Positions 32,633 to 41,092 of a stretch of 64,000 bases of DNA are shown piece by piece. How positions within the stretch are numbered: position 1 is the stretch's first letter; every line of letters starts with the position of its first letter. The translations under genes were made by a program, and so were the position numbers. Below the pieces are notes generated by a model, which had not been told where the DNA came from, ran no database searches, and saw only the letters and a list, made by a program, of their open reading frames with translations. Source of the DNA: Streptomyces violascens (lineage in GTDB: Bacteria; Actinomycetota; Actinomycetes; Streptomycetales; Streptomycetaceae); the NCBI RefSeq assembly GCF_014649955.1, contig NZ_BMUA01000003.1, positions 470,456 to 534,455 on the forward strand, given 5' to 3'.

Positions 32633-34255
32633 ATGGTTGCCCATCGGTTCAATCCGCCACCGGGGTGGCCTGTGCCACCTGCGGGATGGATGCCGCCGCC
32701 GGACTGGCGGCCAGACCCCTCATGGCCTCCGCCCCCTGCGGGATGGCAGCTGTGGGTTCCCGAAGCCGGCTCCGCCGTCGACGGCCCCGCCTTTGGTCCT
32801 CCCGCGGGCTTCGCGGTTCCGGCCGCTCCCGGGGGCCCCGCCGCGGTGCCGTCGCCGCGGAAGGGCGGGCTGTTCGGGCGGCGTCGGGCGGATGGCGGGT
32901 CCGAGGCCGACGAGCTGCGGGCGTGGATCGCGGGGACGCAGGGGCTGGATGCCGCTCGGGTCGCGGGTCTCGTACGGCAGGTCGAGGCGGAGAGCGCCGC
33001 GCTGCGCGAGAAGGCGTCCATCGAAGCCGCCGAGGAGGCCGAGGGGATCCGCAAGGACGCGCGTGAGACGGCCAAGGAGATCCTCGACGACGGGCGCCGG
33101 ACGGCGAAGGAGACCGAGCGGGTCCGCAAGGAGGGTGACCGGCACCGCAAGGACGTCCTCGACGCCGAGCGGCGGCTCGCCGAGTTGCAGGCCCGGATCG
33201 TCAACGCCGACGAGACCGCCATGCTGCAGGAGGCCGGCATCTACGCCTACCGGCATGTGCTGCACGACGCGATCGCCTACCGGAGCCGGCTCGACACCCT
33301 GCAGAACGAGACCAAAACGCTCGCCCGGGCCGGCCACGCCGTACAGGCGGCCACAGACTGGACGGTCAACGGCTCCAAGCGCGAGGGGCAGAAGATGGTC
33401 CGCGACTTCTCCAAGCTCATGCTGCGCGCCTACAACGCCGAAGCCGACTACGCCGTGCGGTCGATGCGGCCGCACCGGCTCGACTCCCTCGTGGACCGGC
33501 TCTTCAAGAGCCGCGAGACGATCGCCAGGCTGGGCGCCACCATGCACATCCGGATCACCGACGAGTATCACAACGCGCGTGTACGGGAGTTGGAACTCAC
33601 CGCCGACTTTCTGCAGAAGAAGGAAGAGGAGAAGGAGGCTCAGCGCGAGGTGCGCGCCCGGGAGCGGGAGGAAGCGGCGGTCCAGCGGGAACTCGACCGG
33701 CAGCGCGAGAAGCTGAACAAGGAGCTCGGCCACTACCAGGCGGCCCTTGAACGCCTGCGTGAGCGCGGGGACGAGGCGGGCATGGCGGAGATGCAGGCCA
33801 AACTGGCCGAGATCGACAGCGCTCTGCGGGACGTCGACTCTCGCGCGGCGAACGTCCGCGCCGGCTACGTCTACGTCATCTCGAACATCGGGTCCTTCGG
33901 CGACCGCATGGTGAAGATCGGCATGACGCGTCGGCTCGAACCCCTGGAGCGGGTCTACGAGTTGAGCGGCGCGGCCGTGCCCTTCCGGTTTGACGTACAC
34001 GCGCTGATCTTCAGCAAGGACGCGGTCGGCCTGGAGACGGAACTTCACCGGCAGTTCGCCTCGCGGCGGATCAACCAGGTCAACAGCCGCAAGGAGTTCT
34101 TCCATGTCACCCCCGCCGAGGTGCGCGACGCGCTGCAACGGTTCGCCGGGCAGCATCTGATCGAGTTCACCGAGGAACCCCAGGCCCTCGAATGGCGGGC
34201 CGGCCGATGCAATGGCGGAGCCGGGGCAGGAGGCGTCGCGGCCCGTACGGCATGA
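32633..34255 (+). CDS. DUF4041 / T5orf172 (GIY-YIG) protein
   Basis: A 540-residue protein; the ATG follows GGAGG. The N-terminus has Pro/Trp repeats (PPPGWPVPPAGWMPPPDW) and a basic linker. Residues ~95-230 are a long charged helix (KETERVRKEGDRHRKDVL). The DUF4041 core follows (YRHVLHDAIAYRSRLDTLQ, YNAEADYAVRSMRPHRLDSL), then a coiled coil (~325-390). The C-terminal ~110 residues are the GIY-YIG-related T5orf172 domain: GYVYVISNIGSFGDRMVKIGMTRR, ALIFSKDAVGLETELHRQF, NSRKEFFHV. The last is a nuclease fold, so DNA cleavage or repair is likely. It lies 31 nt before the McrA-type gene, which suggests a joint role. Confidence 0.85.
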   Translation: MVAHRFNPPPGWPVPPAGWMPPPDWRPDPSWPPPPAGWQLWVPEAGSAVDGPAFGPPAGFAVPAAPGGPAAVPSPRKGGLFGRRRADGGSEADELRAWIAGTQGLDAARVAGLVRQVEAESAALREKASIEAAEEAEGIRKDARETAKEILDDGRRTAKETERVRKEGDRHRKDVLDAERRLAELQARIVNADETAMLQEAGIYAYRHVLHDAIAYRSRLDTLQNETKTLARAGHAVQAATDWTVNGSKREGQKMVRDFSKLMLRAYNAEADYAVRSMRPHRLDSLVDRLFKSRETIARLGATMHIRITDEYHNARVRELELTADFLQKKEEEKEAQREVRAREREEAAVQRELDRQREKLNKELGHYQAALERLRERGDEAGMAEMQAKLAEIDSALRDVDSRAANVRAGYVYVISNIGSFGDRMVKIGMTRRLEPLERVYELSGAAVPFRFDVHALIFSKDAVGLETELHRQFASRRINQVNSRKEFFHVTPAEVRDALQRFAGQHLIEFTEEPQALEWRAGRCNGGAGAGGVAARTA

Positions 34256-34286
34256 CGTGCGGCGGAGGCTCAGTACGATCTCGGGC

Positions 34287-35180
34287 ATGGACTGGCTTGA
34301 GCGTGCCGCGCAGTTGAGGCAGTGGAGCCGGGGTGGAGTGCGGGCGCCGCACAAGCCGCTGCTGCTGTTGTACGCGCTGGGCCGTTTTCAGGCCGATGCC
34401 GCGGACGAGCTGCCGTACAGCGCGGTGGAGGCGGACCTGAAGCACCTGCTGGTGGAGTACGGCCCGCCCCGCGTGACCACGCCCGCCTATCCCTTCCACC
34501 ATCTGGTCAGCGACGGGGTGTGGGAAGTACGGACCGAGCACGGCCCCGGCAGCCCGGGCACCGGAGTGCGGGAACTGCGGGCCCACCGGGCCACCGGGCG
34601 GCTCGCGCCGGACCTCCAGGACGCGCTCCGGCGGGAGCCCTCGCTGCTGGGCCGCATGGCAAGAGTGCTGCTTGATCTGCACTTTCCGGCCTCGCTGCAC
34701 CAGGACCTGTGCGACGCGGTGGGCCTGGAACCGGAGCTGGCCGAGACCGCAGCGCCGACAACGCCCGGGAAGCGGTCTCGGGATCGGCGGATGCGGGAGA
34801 CGGTGCTGACCGCGTACGAGTACCAGTGCGCCTTCTGCGGCTACGACGGCATGATCGGTACCGCGCCCGTCGGCCTTGAGGCCGCGCATGTGCGCTGGTG
34901 GGCGTTCGACGGCCCGGACGACATCGACAACGGACTGTGCCTGTGCTCGCTGCACCACAAGCTCTTCGACAAGGGCGTCCTGGGCATAGGCGACGGCCAC
35001 CGCATCCTGGTCTCGCAGCGGTTCATCGGCCGCAGCAAGGCAGCCCGCGAGCATGTCACGGCACTCGCGGGCCGGCCGCTCATAGGCCCTCAACCCGGCG
35101 CCCGGCCCATCGCGGCGGCCCACCGTTCCTGGCACACCAGCCAGGTCTTTCGCGGCGCCCCACGCCCCACCATCGCCTGA
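34287..35180 (+). CDS. phosphorothioate-DNA-binding HNH restriction endonuclease (SprMcrA-like)
   Basis: A 297-residue protein. The N-terminal sulfur-binding domain is recognised from RAPHKPLLLLYALGRFQ, LLVEYGPP, YPFHHLVSDGVWEV and LHFPASLHQDL. The C-terminal HNH nuclease has YQCAFCGYDG, LEAAHVRWWAFDGPDDIDNG and LCSLHHKLFDKG, including both Cys pairs and the H-N-H residues. This SBD+HNH layout matches SprMcrA-type type IV enzymes that cut phosphorothioated DNA. No dnd modification genes are in the window, as expected, since such enzymes exclude modified incoming DNA. The start at 34287 is the first with domain character. Confidence 0.85.
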   Translation: MDWLERAAQLRQWSRGGVRAPHKPLLLLYALGRFQADAADELPYSAVEADLKHLLVEYGPPRVTTPAYPFHHLVSDGVWEVRTEHGPGSPGTGVRELRAHRATGRLAPDLQDALRREPSLLGRMARVLLDLHFPASLHQDLCDAVGLEPELAETAAPTTPGKRSRDRRMRETVLTAYEYQCAFCGYDGMIGTAPVGLEAAHVRWWAFDGPDDIDNGLCLCSLHHKLFDKGVLGIGDGHRILVSQRFIGRSKAAREHVTALAGRPLIGPQPGARPIAAAHRSWHTSQVFRGAPRPTIA

Positions 35181-35417
35181 ACGATCCGGTCTCATGGCGC
35201 TCGGTGATGCCGCGGAAACGCCCCGGGTTTGTATCCACCCCGTATCACCCACCACTTCGTTCCCCATCGGCTCACCCCGCCGGGCCGTGCGGCGGTCCCC
35301 CGCCCGGCCCCCCTGTCGTATCGTTCCTTTCGATCCATCCGAGTCGCCCGCTGCGTACCGTTATGACCGGTAACCGCGGTGGTGGGGACTCGGTCGGCCG
35401 CCCGAACAGGAGCCCCC

Positions 35418-36146
35418 GTGTCCTCGTCCGCCCCCTCCCCGGCCGCCCCGCACCCCGTTCGCGTGTTGCTGGTCGAGGACGACGACCTCATGCGGCGGTC
35501 CTTTGCCGTGGCGCTGGAGCGGTACGGGTACGAGGTCGCCGTTGCCGCTGATGGGCTGGCCGGGCTGGAGGCCTTCCGGGAGGGCGGGTTCGATCTGCTC
35601 ATTCTCGATGTCATGCTGCCCGGGCTCGATGGGATCGGGCTCTGCCGCCGGGTGCGCGAGAGCAGTCTCGTGCCGGTGCTCATGATGTCCGCCCGGGGGG
35701 ACGGGCTCGATGTCGTCGCCGGGCTCGAGGCCGGGGCCGATGACTACGTCGTCAAGCCGGTCGATACGTATGTGCTCGTCGCCCGGATCCGGTCGCTTCT
35801 GCGGCGCGCCACTTACACTCCGGCCATCTCCACCGCCCCCGAACTCCCTGCCGAACAAGGAGAGTTGCTCACCTTCGGGGAGCTCTCCATCGACACCAGC
35901 GGGCTGGAGGTCTTCGTCTCCGGTGCGCCCGTCGCGCTCACTCCCACCGAGCTGAAGCTGCTGCTCGCCTTCGCCGCTCACCCCGGCGTCGTCCTTGAGC
36001 GGCACACCCTCCTGCGTGACGTCTGGGAGTACGGGTGGGACGGGGACAGCCGGGTCGTGGACCTCTGCGTGCAGCGGCTGCGCAAGAAGCTCGGGCGGGA
36101 CCGGATCGAGACGGTCCGCGGGTTCGGCTACAAGTTCCGGCGTTGA
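35418..36146 (+). CDS. OmpR-family response regulator
   Basis: A 242-residue protein with GTG start after AGGAG. The receiver domain has the acidic pair VEDDD, phospho-acceptor Asp in LILDVMLPG, MMSARGD and the Lys in DDYVVKPVD. The winged helix has LTPTELKLLLAFAAHPGVVLERHTLL and VDLCVQRLRKKLG, IETVRGFGYKF. The downstream kinase gene follows immediately. The two plausibly control the ABC exporter just after them. Confidence 0.92.
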   Translation: MSSSAPSPAAPHPVRVLLVEDDDLMRRSFAVALERYGYEVAVAADGLAGLEAFREGGFDLLILDVMLPGLDGIGLCRRVRESSLVPVLMMSARGDGLDVVAGLEAGADDYVVKPVDTYVLVARIRSLLRRATYTPAISTAPELPAEQGELLTFGELSIDTSGLEVFVSGAPVALTPTELKLLLAFAAHPGVVLERHTLLRDVWEYGWDGDSRVVDLCVQRLRKKLGRDRIETVRGFGYKFRR

Positions 36147-36151
36147 GCACC

Positions 36152-37450
36152 GTGCGCCCCGTCCGGCCCGGCCGCGCATCCCACCCCCGCACAGGCCGCC
36201 CCACCCTCGCCTCCCATCCCCGCAGGGACCGCCTCACCCTCACCTCCCTCCGCTGGAAGATCGCCGCGCTGGCCGCGGTCACCGCCTGCCTCGTTGCCGT
36301 CGCCGTCGGGCTGCTCGTCCACTTCTGGACCGCGCACGACATCCGCGACCGGGCCGAGATGCGCGCCTTCAACTCCGTCTACTCCGCCATGGACACCTAC
36401 CGCCGCACCGGCACCCTCTCCGACGGCGCCCAGCTCGATCCGCCCGACCTGCCCGCCTCGCTCCGCCACCCCACCGACGGCGACCGGCACACCGCCTACG
36501 ACGGGCGCGTCGACGGGAACTCCGGGCCCACCGTCTGGGGTGCCCAGCGCGTCGGCGGGCCGGGCAGCCCCGTGCTGGCCGTCGAGGTCAACATGAACCC
36601 CGATCTCTACGGGCTGCGCCGGCTCGATGCCACCATGGCCGTCGCCTCGCTCGCCTCCGTCGCCGCCGCCGTGCCCCTCGCGGTGTACGGGGCCGGGCTC
36701 ATCGGACGGCGGCTGCGGCGGGTCTCCGAGACCGCCCGCCGGATCTCCGCCGGGGACCTCGACGCCCGGACCGGGCCCACCGTCGGCCGCGACGAGGTGG
36801 CCGAGATCGCCGCCACCGTCGACCTCATGGCCGACAGCCTCGGCCGCCGGCTCCGTACCGAGCGACAGTTCACGGCCGATGTCGCCCATGAACTCCGCAC
36901 CCCTGTCGGCGGGTTGCTCGCCGCTGTCGATCTGCTGCCGGACGGAGAGGACGGGGATCTTCTCCGGGGGCGGGTGCGTGATCTGCGCGGGCTCGTCGAG
37001 GATCTCCTGGAGATCTCCCGGCTCGACGCCGGGGCCGAACTGCCCGTCCACGCCCACGTCCCGCTCGACGGTGTCGTCCGCGAGGCCGTCACCCGTACCG
37101 GGCTCGATGCCGAGATCAGCGTCGCCGAGGGCACGCACACCGTCGAGACCGATCCCCGTCGGCTTGAACGGATCGTCAGCAATCTCGTCGTCAACGCCCA
37201 CCGGCATGGCGCCGGGCCCGTCGAGGTCGGGGTCTCGGACCGTACCGTCGTCGTACGCGACCACGGGCCCGGGTTCCCCGCCGACCTGTTGCGCGACGGG
37301 CCCCGCCGCTTCCGCACCGGGGCCGAGGAGCGCGGGTCCGGGCACGGGCTCGGGCTGACCATCGCGCTCGGCCAGGCCCACGTCCTCGGCGCCGAGCTCC
37401 GCCTCGACAACGCCCCGGACGGCGGAGCCCGAGCCACCCTGCGCCTGTAA
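36152..37450 (+). CDS. sensor histidine kinase
   Basis: A 432-residue protein; a TTG at 36143 overlapping the regulator stop is an alternative start. Two transmembrane helices (~residues 37-60 and 165-187) enclose a ~100-residue extracytoplasmic sensor domain. HAMP follows (RRVSETARRISAGDLDART), then the H box FTADVAHELRTPVGG, N box VSNLVVNAHRHG, and G boxes VRDHGPGFP and GHGLGLTIA. It is the partner of the upstream regulator. The 3' end lies in a DNA triplication that continues past the stop. Confidence 0.92.
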   Translation: MRPVRPGRASHPRTGRPTLASHPRRDRLTLTSLRWKIAALAAVTACLVAVAVGLLVHFWTAHDIRDRAEMRAFNSVYSAMDTYRRTGTLSDGAQLDPPDLPASLRHPTDGDRHTAYDGRVDGNSGPTVWGAQRVGGPGSPVLAVEVNMNPDLYGLRRLDATMAVASLASVAAAVPLAVYGAGLIGRRLRRVSETARRISAGDLDARTGPTVGRDEVAEIAATVDLMADSLGRRLRTERQFTADVAHELRTPVGGLLAAVDLLPDGEDGDLLRGRVRDLRGLVEDLLEISRLDAGAELPVHAHVPLDGVVREAVTRTGLDAEISVAEGTHTVETDPRRLERIVSNLVVNAHRHGAGPVEVGVSDRTVVVRDHGPGFPADLLRDGPRRFRTGAEERGSGHGLGLTIALGQAHVLGAELRLDNAPDGGARATLRL

Positions 37451-37524
37451 CGCGGCCCCGGACGACGGAGCGAGCCACCTTCCGCCTGTCACGCCGCCCC
37501 GGACGGCGGAGCGAGCCACCCTCC
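37413..37524. repeat. triplicated 3' end of the kinase gene
   Basis: Units start at 37413, 37456 and 37497 with the core CCCCGGACGGCGGAGC...GAGCCACC and lengths of about 43, 41 and 28 bp. The first unit encodes the kinase C-terminus; the others are non-coding copies after the stop. Confidence 0.75.
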
Positions 37525-37655
37525 TCCCGCGAACCCCCGGGCCCTACAGAACTGCTGCGTACCGGCGCCCCCGCCGATACACAGCCGCCCAGGCCCGGAT
37601 ACGTACCCCGGACACCCTTTCCAGTGCCCCCTGCCGCACTCGAAGTGGAGTCCCC

Positions 37656-38441
37656 GTGACCGCCCAGCCCCTCGCCCCGTTCCCGCCCCACCCCGCCCCC
37701 GGCGTAGCGGCCGCCACCACCGAGCTGTCGAAGGTGTACGGCAGCGGTGACACCCGGGTCGTCGCCCTGGACCGGGTCAGCATCGGGTTCCGGGAGGGCG
37801 AGTTCACGGCGATCATGGGGCCATCCGGATGCGGCAAGTCCACCCTGATGCACTGTGCCGCCGGGCTCGACTCGGCCAGTTCCGGGTCGGTGCGCATCGG
37901 CACCACCGAGCTCAGCACGCTCAACGACCGCCAGCTCACCGAGCTCCGCCGGGACCGGATCGGGTTCATCTTCCAGGCGTTCAACCTGCTCCCCACGCTG
38001 ACCGCCCTGGAGAACATCACCCTTCCCATGGACATCGCGGGGCGCAGGCCCGACCAGGCGTGGGTCCAGAGGATCATCGGCATGGTCGGGCTCACCGACC
38101 GCCTCTCGCACCGGCCCGCCCAGCTCTCCGGCGGGCAGCAGCAGCGCGTCGCCGTGGCCCGCGCGCTCGCCTCCCGGCCCGCGATCGTCTTCGGCGACGA
38201 GCCCACCGGCAACCTCGACTCCCGCGCCGGCGCCGAGGTCCTCGGCTTCCTGCGCGACTCCGTACGCGAACTCGGCCAGACCGTCGTCATGGTCACCCAC
38301 GACCCCGTCGCCGCCGGCTACGCCGACCGCGTCGTCTTCCTCTCCGACGGATCCCTCGTCGACGAGATGGTCCGCCCCACCCCGGACCGCGTCCTCGACC
38401 GGATGAAGGACCTCGACACCACCCGGTCGCCGCTCAGCTGA
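37656..38441 (+). CDS. ABC transporter ATP-binding protein (MacB/LolD type)
   Basis: A 261-residue protein with GTG start. Walker A GPSGCGKST, Q-loop IFQAFNLLP, signature LSGGQQQRVAVARAL, Walker B AIVFGDEPTGNLD and H-loop MVTHDP are all present. The GNLD and the partner FtsX-like permease place it in the MacB/LolD class, which drives export or release from the membrane. It is followed after 49 nt by its permease. Confidence 0.93.
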   Translation: MTAQPLAPFPPHPAPGVAAATTELSKVYGSGDTRVVALDRVSIGFREGEFTAIMGPSGCGKSTLMHCAAGLDSASSGSVRIGTTELSTLNDRQLTELRRDRIGFIFQAFNLLPTLTALENITLPMDIAGRRPDQAWVQRIIGMVGLTDRLSHRPAQLSGGQQQRVAVARALASRPAIVFGDEPTGNLDSRAGAEVLGFLRDSVRELGQTVVMVTHDPVAAGYADRVVFLSDGSLVDEMVRPTPDRVLDRMKDLDTTRSPLS

Positions 38442-38490
38442 CACACCCTCACCTCATGCTCCCCGTCGGCCATTTGCTGAAAGCCCACCC

Positions 38491-41031
38491 ATGCTGAGAA
38501 CAGCCCTGCGCAACGTCCTGGCACACAAGGCCCGTCTGGTCATGACCGTCCTCGCGGTCTGCCTGGGTGTCGCCTTCGTCTGCGGCACCCTCGTCTTCGC
38601 CGAGTCCTCCGCCGCCGCCTACCGTGCCGCCGCGTCGAAGAACTTCGCCGGCATCGCGGTCACCGTGACCCCGAAGGACCCCCCGCCCGGGAGCACCACG
38701 AACAGCGACGTGCTCGACGACGCCCTCGTACGGAAGCTGGCCGACGTGCCCGGGGTCACCGCCGTGCGGCCCTCCGTCGACGGCTCGGCCACCCTCGACG
38801 CCGCCGACGGCAGCCCGCTGCGGGCCGGCAAGGCGTGGGCCAACCTCGCCGCCGCCTACGTACCGAACGCCGACGGCAAGGACAGCCGCTATCCGCTGGC
38901 CGAGGGGCGCGCCCCTGCCAACGCCGGCGAGCTCGCCGTCGACCGCGGCACCGCCGATGCCGGGCACCTCCGCATCGGCGACACGGTCACGCTCGCCACC
39001 GACGGGCCCGTCATGACCAAGCGGCTCGTCGGCATCGTCACCACCGAGGACACCCGGGTGACCGCGGGCGGCACCCTCGCCCTGTTCGACAAGGCCACCG
39101 CACAGCGGTTGTTCACGACCCCGGGCCACTACACGTCGATCGACCTCGCGGGCGAAGCCAGTACCGACCAGGTCACCGCCCTGCTCCCGGCCGACCGGGC
39201 CCTCGCCACCAGCGGGGCCGCGCAGGCCGCCCAGCAGGCGGCCAACGTCGACATGATGACCCGGGGCTACCAGAAGATGCCGAAGATCTTCGCCGGGGTC
39301 GCGCTGTTCATCGGGTCGTTCCTCATCGTCAACACCTTCACGATGCTCGTCTCGCGGCGCACCCGCGAGATCGCGCTGCTGCGGGCGATCGGTGCCACGC
39401 GCCGCCAGGTGGTCCGTTCCGTGCTGTGGGAGGCCGTTCTGGTCGGGCTCGCCGCGTCGGCGGCCGGGTTCGTGGCCGGGCTCGGCATCGCTTCCGTACT
39501 GCCCGACCTCCTCGGCACCGCTCAAGACCCGCTTCCCAACGGCCCGTTGGTGATCGGAGCGCGTCCCGTCATGGCGGCGCTCGGCGTCGGCGTGGGCATC
39601 ACCGTGCTCGCCGCCTGGCTGCCGTCCCGCAGGGCCGCGAAGATCGCGCCGATCGAGGCGCTGCGCTCGGCCGAGCAGCCGCCCACCCCCACCGCGTCCC
39701 GGGTGCGCACGGCACTCGGCGCGATCCTGCTCGTCGCCGGGGCCGGGCTGCTCGTCTCGCTCACCGGTGCCAAGGACGCCTCCGACGCCAACCTCCAGAA
39801 CGCCATGTTCGGCTGCGCTCTGCTCGTCGCCGCCCTGATCACGCTCGCGCCGCTGCTCGCCGTCCCCGTGATCCGGCTCGGCGGACGGCTGACCGGCCGC
39901 TTCGGGGTCACCGGACGCCTCGCCCGCGAGAACGCCCTGCGGGATCCCCGGCGTACGGCGGCCACCGCGTCCGTCCTCGTGATCAGTACGGCGCTGGTCG
40001 CCGGGCTCGCCGTCATCGGCAACTCCACCGAGCAGGCCCTCGACCGCCAGGCCGCGTCCGGCCTCACCGCCGACTACGTGATCGGCAGCCGCACCACCAC
40101 GACCGCCATCGACCCGGCCGCCCTGAAACGCGTGGCCGGCACCCCCGGCGTGAAGACCGCCTCCGCGGTCGCCGACTCCACCCTGTTCACCGGTGGCAAC
40201 GTCCGCAGCATCTCCGGCGTCGACCCCGCCACCGTCGACAGCGTCATGCGGCTCGACTTCGTCAGCGGCTCGTCGAAGGATCTCGGGCCCGGCCGGATCG
40301 CCCTCTCCAGCTCCGTCGCCCGGGAGCAGGGTGTGAGCACCGGCGGCACGGTCAACGCCCACATCGGCCCGGGCAACGACTTCAGGCCGTACACCGTCAT
40401 CGGCGTCTACCAGGACAATCCCATCGCCGACGACGCGCTCGGCGCCCGCAGCGAGGTACAGCAGCACAGCTTCAAGCCCGGCAGCGTCCAGCGGATCCTC
40501 GTGCGCACCGACGGCGGCGCGGTCTCGAAGGCCACCGAGGACCGGCTCCGCACCGCCACCGGCAACAGCCCGCTCGTACAGGTCAAGGACCGCGAAGAGC
40601 TCGTGCACGAGGCCGCCGGGTCCATGGGCGAGTTGCTGACCCTGATGTACGGGCTGCTGGCCATCGGCGTCGTGATCTCGCTGCTCGGCATCGTGAACAC
40701 CCTCGCGATGTCGGTCGCCGAGCGCACCCGCGAGATCGGCGTGCTGCGCGCCATCGGCATGGACCGGGCCGGGATCCGGCGGATGATCCGGCTCGAAGCG
40801 GTGACCGTCGCCGCGTTCGGCACGCTGCTCGGCCTGGTGGGCGGCCTGTTCGGCGCCTGGGCGGTCGGCTCGCTGGCCAACGGCGCGATGGCGCAGTACT
40901 CCCTCTCCCTGCCCTGGGGCACGCTGCTCCTCGTGTGCCTCGTCTCGCTCACGACCGGCGTGGTCGCGGCGGCCGTCCCGGCCCGCCGGGCCGCCGCGCT
41001 GAGCCCGCTGGAGGCCGTCGCCGAGACGTGA
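38491..41031 (+). CDS. FtsX-like ABC transporter permease
   Basis: An 846-residue protein with two repeated FtsX units. A first helix (ARLVMTVLAVCLGVAFVCG) precedes a ~220-residue extracellular MacB-type domain, then three helices near 265-380 with RTREIALLRAIGATRRQV, a second extracellular domain, and a final three-helix set with RTREIGVLRAIGMDRAGIRRMI and LPWGTLLLVCLVSLTTGVVAA. Both coupling motifs are intact. With the upstream ATPase it forms a probable exporter regulated by the adjacent two-component system. Confidence 0.92.
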   Translation: MLRTALRNVLAHKARLVMTVLAVCLGVAFVCGTLVFAESSAAAYRAAASKNFAGIAVTVTPKDPPPGSTTNSDVLDDALVRKLADVPGVTAVRPSVDGSATLDAADGSPLRAGKAWANLAAAYVPNADGKDSRYPLAEGRAPANAGELAVDRGTADAGHLRIGDTVTLATDGPVMTKRLVGIVTTEDTRVTAGGTLALFDKATAQRLFTTPGHYTSIDLAGEASTDQVTALLPADRALATSGAAQAAQQAANVDMMTRGYQKMPKIFAGVALFIGSFLIVNTFTMLVSRRTREIALLRAIGATRRQVVRSVLWEAVLVGLAASAAGFVAGLGIASVLPDLLGTAQDPLPNGPLVIGARPVMAALGVGVGITVLAAWLPSRRAAKIAPIEALRSAEQPPTPTASRVRTALGAILLVAGAGLLVSLTGAKDASDANLQNAMFGCALLVAALITLAPLLAVPVIRLGGRLTGRFGVTGRLARENALRDPRRTAATASVLVISTALVAGLAVIGNSTEQALDRQAASGLTADYVIGSRTTTTAIDPAALKRVAGTPGVKTASAVADSTLFTGGNVRSISGVDPATVDSVMRLDFVSGSSKDLGPGRIALSSSVAREQGVSTGGTVNAHIGPGNDFRPYTVIGVYQDNPIADDALGARSEVQQHSFKPGSVQRILVRTDGGAVSKATEDRLRTATGNSPLVQVKDREELVHEAAGSMGELLTLMYGLLAIGVVISLLGIVNTLAMSVAERTREIGVLRAIGMDRAGIRRMIRLEAVTVAAFGTLLGLVGGLFGAWAVGSLANGAMAQYSLSLPWGTLLLVCLVSLTTGVVAAAVPARRAAALSPLEAVAET

Positions 41032-41092
41032 TCCGGTCCCGGCCCCACGCCGTGGCAGACTCGGCAGAGGTAGCTGCCGGAGGGGGGAAGGC

